From Collybia mongolica (lineage: Eukaryota; Basidiomycota; Agaricomycetes; Agaricales; Clitocybaceae), in NCBI GenBank assembly GCA_013420905.1, contig JAAXNY010000004.1:3472001-3536000 (forward strand): DNA of 64,000 nt. Direction: 5' to 3'. Positions 59,339 through 64,000 of this stretch are shown in pieces; within the stretch, counting starts at the first letter, position 1; every line of letters begins with the position of its first letter. The position numbers and the translations under genes are program-made. Below the pieces are notes generated by a model, which saw only the letters and a program-made list of their open reading frames with translations, made no database searches and had not been told where the DNA came from.

Positions 59339-59531
59339 AGAGCTGGACGGACACCGCACAGATGTCCCAACTATTTAACGGCATACCTGGCGTATGTATA
59401 CTGGGTGGAGATACCAATGGGGCGTTCTGATGGTCTCCAGAATCCTCCGATGTCGGTCCTCTAGACACTTATGATACTGTATATTAAAACAAAACGCAAC
59501 CAACTGGAATCCGACTTCACCCCAAGAAAAG

Positions 59532-62500
59532 TTACTGTGGCTTGCACCGCAGTTTATGACTCTTCCAATCTTTCTTCTGGCACGCTTTGGAACAGTATCG
59601 TGTCTTCTGGCAGGTTGTGCACTTCAGCAGCTTCGGTTTTCCTTTACCTCGGCACACAAAACACATGTAACGCGAGGGATCACGACCAACAGTCTCCAAA
59701 TATGAGACAGCAAAGAGAGGTGATAAAGCGAACCTAGTCACGAACGGGGCAAGTTTACTCCAAAGGCCGACTTTCATCATCCCCTCCGTATCTTTCCCTC
59801 TCCCACAGCTGCATAGCGGGTCATTTTCCATCACAACTGAAAGCGGTATTTTGCCCTGAGATTTATACTCGCATTTATCGCCATGTTTCCAGGTCCGAGA
59901 ACGCTCGACAAGTGGAGGCAGAAGCATTTTCCATGCTTGCATTTCGCCTTCGTATATCGCGATATTATATATATTACCCTGGAGAACGAGTGCGGAAAAC
60001 GACCGCTCAATTCTCGACAGGAGTGGGTGGGTGAGTGGCAGAACGTACGCATCACAGACCATCGTATGGCTGTGGAGGTCGTATTTCAGGTCACTCACGA
60101 AGAATAGTGTGTCGCAGTCCTTCGTTGCCTTATCACGCAAAGCAAAAACGCGTTGGGCAGCTCCTCCTTGGATGCCGGTGGACCGGACAAAAATGCTGTG
60201 AATTGTCTCCTTGACAAACAACAATGTATCCGTTTCATGTTTCTTCATAAGAGATCGTTCTCTCGTGGATAGGATGGAACCGACATGGGGGTTTAACCAT
60301 TGAGCAATCTTGATCCCCTGCATGTTAAGCACTGGCAAGCGAGACAGGTTTAAACGATGCACGTTCCATGCGTTTAAACAACCCCCGGCGTGGACGAGAG
60401 GGAACGGGTTAAGCTTCACCCCATCAGGCTTAAACGGACCAAAGATGGGAACCACGAGCTGTTATCGGGGGGTTCAGTATGAAAGTTGACCTAAGGACAA
60501 ACAACATACTTCAATGTACAACGATTTCCTAGCAAGTCGCAGTCTGTGCTGGCTGCCTATGACGGGGAATGGGAAGAAAATGTGTTGGAGGTACTTTTCC
60601 AGCATGACCTGTATTACCGTTGGTGAGACCTGCACAACTTTGGGCGTGACTCCAGATTGGAAGATGGTTTGGACTTTCTGATCTTCGATGGAGACCCTCC
60701 CTATGAATGAATCTGCCAACTCACACTGTTCATCCAATTCGATCCGCACAGCATTTAGCTTCCCGATTTGAGAACAGTTCGCTGGAGCTACAGTTGGTAC
60801 AGGAGCTGGAGTTCTTGATGAATGGCGACCCAACGGAATGGGATACTCGGGTAAAATGTGGACGGCAGAGTTATCCATCACGCTTGTCGAGAAAACGTTC
60901 AAGGTGATGCCAAGCTTTTGAATGAACTTTACCGTGCCGGTAGTACTTCGTATTGAAAAGCAGACTTTGAGTTTTTCCATGGGCTCAATCGATGTCAGTA
61001 GTCTTGTTGGCATCGTGAAAGAGACAACCAAAGGAGAAGACCCACCCCCTTTGAGTAGATCCTCCTCAAACACAGCTTTAGGGCGAGATTTTGTGCCTGT
61101 GGCGATGACTCTTCCAAATGCTGTATGAATCGATGTAAAGATGTTGTGTGACCAGGAGCCTCTCACATCACAATGCACGGGTGGGGTATCAACACAGCCG
61201 TCGAATACGGCCAACTTTTCACGAGGAACTACCAGAATGATTCGCACCAAAGGAGGAACGACGTCCCATGCGGAAAACCTCCCCAATTTTGATAACCTTT
61301 CATATTGATAGACTTGAACGGTGTAGACGCCGTGGCGATGAAGTTGTGCACATAATTCTTGGTGATTCACTGTGTCCATCGGCATTGATTTATCCTCTTC
61401 CACCAGGTCAAGAAAGCGATCCATAACGTCCAACCAATCTTGTTCAGATAACCCAAGCTTATGTTTAGCTAGCTTTATGAACATTACGAAGGATTCTCGA
61501 ATGTAATGGATAAGGTTTGAGCGCGAGATGGCTTTCAGTAAGTTATCGTGGTTGAGCCTTTGAAAATTCTTCGCGTCTTCATGCTCGAACAAGTCATGAT
61601 ATATATCATAGAGAAGCGTCCCCAATTGGCGGGGATCAAAAACTGGGGGTAGAAGATCCTTCATACCGAGGTCGCTGTGGCGAAAAGAGTCTCCAGATAT
61701 TGGTGACTTCCAAGTAGTCACTTGATGGTATTGTGTAGCTTCTCCTTTAGTGATTTGGTGGATGATAAGTTCGTGCGTGTTTGAACGAGTTGTGAAGCCC
61801 GAAAGATAGTCAACTGGACAGACTCCAAGAAGGAGCCCAATGATAGTTATATTTGTATGCAGGTGCTGAGCGAACTCCTTAGTAGCATCTTGGCCACCAA
61901 ATAACAACGATTCCGCGTAAAGAACACTCGATGGCGTTGAAGTCGACAGGAGAGGGACTGAAATGGTAAGGACGTTTAAAAGTCCGATATGGTCATTGAG
62001 ATTGGAGGTGTCGATAACGTTGAAAATGGCGGGTGCACGTCCTGGACGATACTCGTCTGGATTGAGCCGGATAAGTTGCGTGTTCCACTGTGCAACGGGT
62101 ACACCCAACACTAAAGTATCTGTCGTGGAAAATGAATGGAGCGCCCGGCACACAGCAGTGGCCTCGCCTAAGAAGAAACGAATGATCGGGGAATGTATTC
62201 TGTCACCAGAGGAAACGAATGTATGAAAGCCAGAGCACCAATCTTTGAACTCGGCCATAGCGGCATTAACGGCGCCCGATACGGTGGCCGGACGTTTGGT
62301 GTTACCAAAATATGATGCAAGATGAAAGGATGTGAGGGGATCGGTTCCATAATGAACGGAACAAACATCTCCAGCAAGGGAATAAACAAACGTCGGATTG
62401 ACAAGTGTGGCACAGGTTTTCGAGCGGGCGTCTGTAAAGGTGACACCGGTCTTCCAGTATTGCCTGTTCTGCTCTGTTGTGACTTCAATTGCCTTTACAA

Positions 62501-63207
62501 ACAAAGGTCCTGATGACCGAGCAGAACTGATTATTGTTCCCGCTTTCTTCAGAGAGGCTTGGAAGATGGTGGTGAAAGCATTGCGGATTTCGTTCAACCT
62601 CTGAGTAGGCAGATCCTGCATGTGAATGTAGAGCGACCAATGGCGGCGAAGTTCCGTTAATGTGTACTCTGTGCACATCTTGATGAAAGGTCCATAGGAT
62701 GATGAGTTCCAGTGCTTGAGACTATCCGAGGCGTCTACAAGCTTTTTGCAGTGTTCGACCAACACTGAGTGGGACTTTTGATCGAGGTATATGTGGAAAA
62801 AGATGTTCCACATATCAGAAGAACTGTATTGATTATCAGCTGCCATGGTAAGCAAAAGTACGTTACGAGCTGGAGGGGGTAGATAAGGGATCTGCAATCG
62901 TGAAGGTAGAGGCTGTGAAGTGCCGACCTAGAACACCCGGGTCGATGTCACAACAAGTAAAGTCGAGTTGGCGATGCACTGGGGATAACTATTATAAAAG
63001 TAGCCATAAGTGTATTATGAAAAGTAAGGACTCGCTGTTTGGAGGTTCGCAGAATATTGTATATAACACGTTCCGAGGATCTCCACATCCGAGCAGTAAG
63101 ATATCTGCAGGTTCCTCAGGAGGAAGATCGCGTGTCAAGCACACAGCTGAAGTGTTTCCAATTGGATAGAAATAGTATTTTCCGGGCCAGTAGAGGGGAT
63201 GTGCCAT
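59532..63207 (-). CDS. DUF4470 protein with C-terminal MYND zinc finger
   Basis: Starts MAHPLYWPGKYYFYPIGNTS, the DUF4470 opening, then DILLLGCGDPRNVLYTIF (an SAM-methyltransferase-like glycine loop) and LDFTCCDIDPGVLARNVLLL. A very long exon (about 62897-60474) of unassigned sequence follows. The C-terminal MYND finger has CFVC, CTTC, YCSKAC and the final His and Cys (DWKSHKLRC). It totals about 1,150 residues with four exons. The family is common in Agaricomycetes, and its function is unknown. MYND fingers usually bind Pro-rich partners. The first intron (62979-63035) appears to use a GC donor. The intron near 60456-60510 joins YIE to LVVPIFGPF. Confidence 0.8.
62979..63035 (-). other. Probable GC-AG intron in DUF4470-MYND gene
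   Basis: AACA|GCGAGT ... CCCCAG|TG links CEPPN to HRQLDFTCCDI in frame. The only GT nearby, two bases further on, gives the wrong phase. Confidence 0.6.
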
Positions 63208-63769
63208 TCTTCTCGATGGTCGACGAGGGAAGATCGTAGTCTAGCTAGTCGGGGTCTTATGAGTGCGGGGGGCTGCTAAACATGAGGTGTCCGCGCAGCA
63301 TATCCGGAAGGACCCGGTGCGCATGGGCTGAAAACAAGGCCCATAGACGCTCACTGAAGAATGGATCCTATAGGTGGGGAAAAGGCGTTTCCTATCATCC
63401 AGACCCCTGATGAGTGCCGATCAGACGCCGAATCATAAAATCCATACTCGTTGGTCAGAAGATGAGGTTGGTTGAGTTTCTCCGATCAGCGAAACTGGAT
63501 GAGACATGATATGGAAAGAAAAAGTGACTGCAGGACCTTATCCTAAGCGGCGTTGTCGATACTGATCGATACCGAGCAATAAATATGGAAGGTATTAAGT
63601 GAATTGATAAAACATGAATGGAATGAAGAAGTTGCCACTCCACCAACACAGTAATGTAATCTAAGCGGCCCCTTTTTGTGTTGCCCTAAGGTGTTCGATG
63701 TATTAAGAAGGGTCTTTGGGCCACGAATACACGTACCTCCTACTGTTTTGCACCCGAATGAATAGCCAG
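63208..63769. other. Intergenic region upstream of DUF4470-MYND gene
   Basis: A 562-bp gap that should hold the DUF4470 gene promoter and the 3' UTR of the gene at the right edge. Minus-strand frames at 63455-63806 may include intron or UTR sequence of that edge gene; none has a recognisable domain. Confidence 0.35.
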
Positions 63770-64000
63770 TCAACAGCGGCCCGTACTCCCGTTCTTTGGA
63801 AGCCAAAAACTAAAATTCAGTTTTGCCCCACAAAAATCTACGTTGACTTACCCCTCGAGTGCAGAAATTCCCATCACATCTAGACTAGCAATGCGCTCTT
63901 TCCGTTCAGAAGCTTCATTCTCGACCTGGCCATACCGCATATCTCTCCTGGCGCTCTCCAGCTTCGTCTGATGCCAATCTTCATAATCATGTCGTATTTC
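63770..64000 (-). CDS. Partial gene at right edge, unrecognised
   Basis: The minus strand enters from beyond the window. The exon 63852-64000 reads as a charged, helical segment (DYEDWHQTKLESARRDMRYG, then QVENEASERKERIASLDVMG), typical of coiled-coil or helical-bundle proteins, and ends at a GTAAGT donor. Joining to the acceptor at 63810 gives a short C-terminus (FWLPKNGSTGRC) with a stop at 63770-63772. Another splice choice could lengthen the protein. I do not recognise the family. Confidence 0.4.

Noticed and set aside
1..64000. CRISPR arrays, rRNA, tRNA, phage or integrative elements
   Set aside because: No regularly spaced direct repeats, rRNA segments or convincing tRNA cloverleaf were seen by eye. 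The window is eukaryotic and intron-rich, so CRISPR is not expected.

Overview
This is a fungal nuclear segment, almost certainly from a mushroom-forming basidiomycete (Agaricomycetes). The genes carry many short introns, mostly 45-65 nt. Several families are typical of that class: a DUF4470-MYND protein, a DUF6533-type remnant, a four-helix membrane protein with a Cys-rich N-terminus, and membrane-anchored two-part amidohydrolases. I rebuilt gene models by joining exons whose frames and family motifs agree. Splice calls are inferences from the DNA, not from transcripts.

Layout. 1-3084: low-GC DNA with no convincing gene, containing a perfect inverted repeat and reading like degraded repeat sequence. 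3085-9457: CLC chloride channel/transporter (+), Sm-D3 (+), SDH assembly factor 4 (-). 9458-18184: Zn2Cys6 transcription factor (+), ribosome biogenesis factor NSA2 (-) sharing a 142-bp promoter with YIP1 (+), then the eisosome protein PIL1 (-). 18397-29399: an 11-kb gene for the bridge-like lipid-transfer protein Csf1 (-). 29691-34404: a 68-residue twin-CX9C protein (+), a DUF1746 membrane protein (-), a four-TM protein of unknown function (-) and a broken DUF6533 gene (+). 34405-42416: HDA1-class histone deacetylase (+), first membrane-anchored amidohydrolase (-), ERCC1/Rad10 (+). 42672-52052: a large disordered-plus-helical protein tentatively of the SLF2/CANIN (SMC5/6 co-factor) type (-), a second amidohydrolase (-) and a paraoxonase-like arylesterase (+). 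52053-64000: a second CLC of another subfamily (-), a Cdc11-type septin (-), a short-chain dehydrogenase (+), a DUF4470-MYND protein (-), and one partial gene cut by the right edge.

Themes. This is mostly a housekeeping neighbourhood: membrane traffic and lipids (YIP1, PIL1, CSF1), RNA and ribosome assembly (Sm-D3, NSA2), mitochondrial assembly (SDHAF4, twin-CX9C protein), and chromatin/DNA repair (HDA1, ERCC1, SLF2-like). The most notable points are two 6-nt micro-exons (one following an exon whose only coding content is the start codon), four probable GC-AG introns, a pair of diverged amidohydrolases bracketing two convergent genome-maintenance genes, and a SLF2/CANIN-like candidate with PIP-box-like motifs at both ends. 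I found no rRNA, tRNA, CRISPR array or intact transposon.
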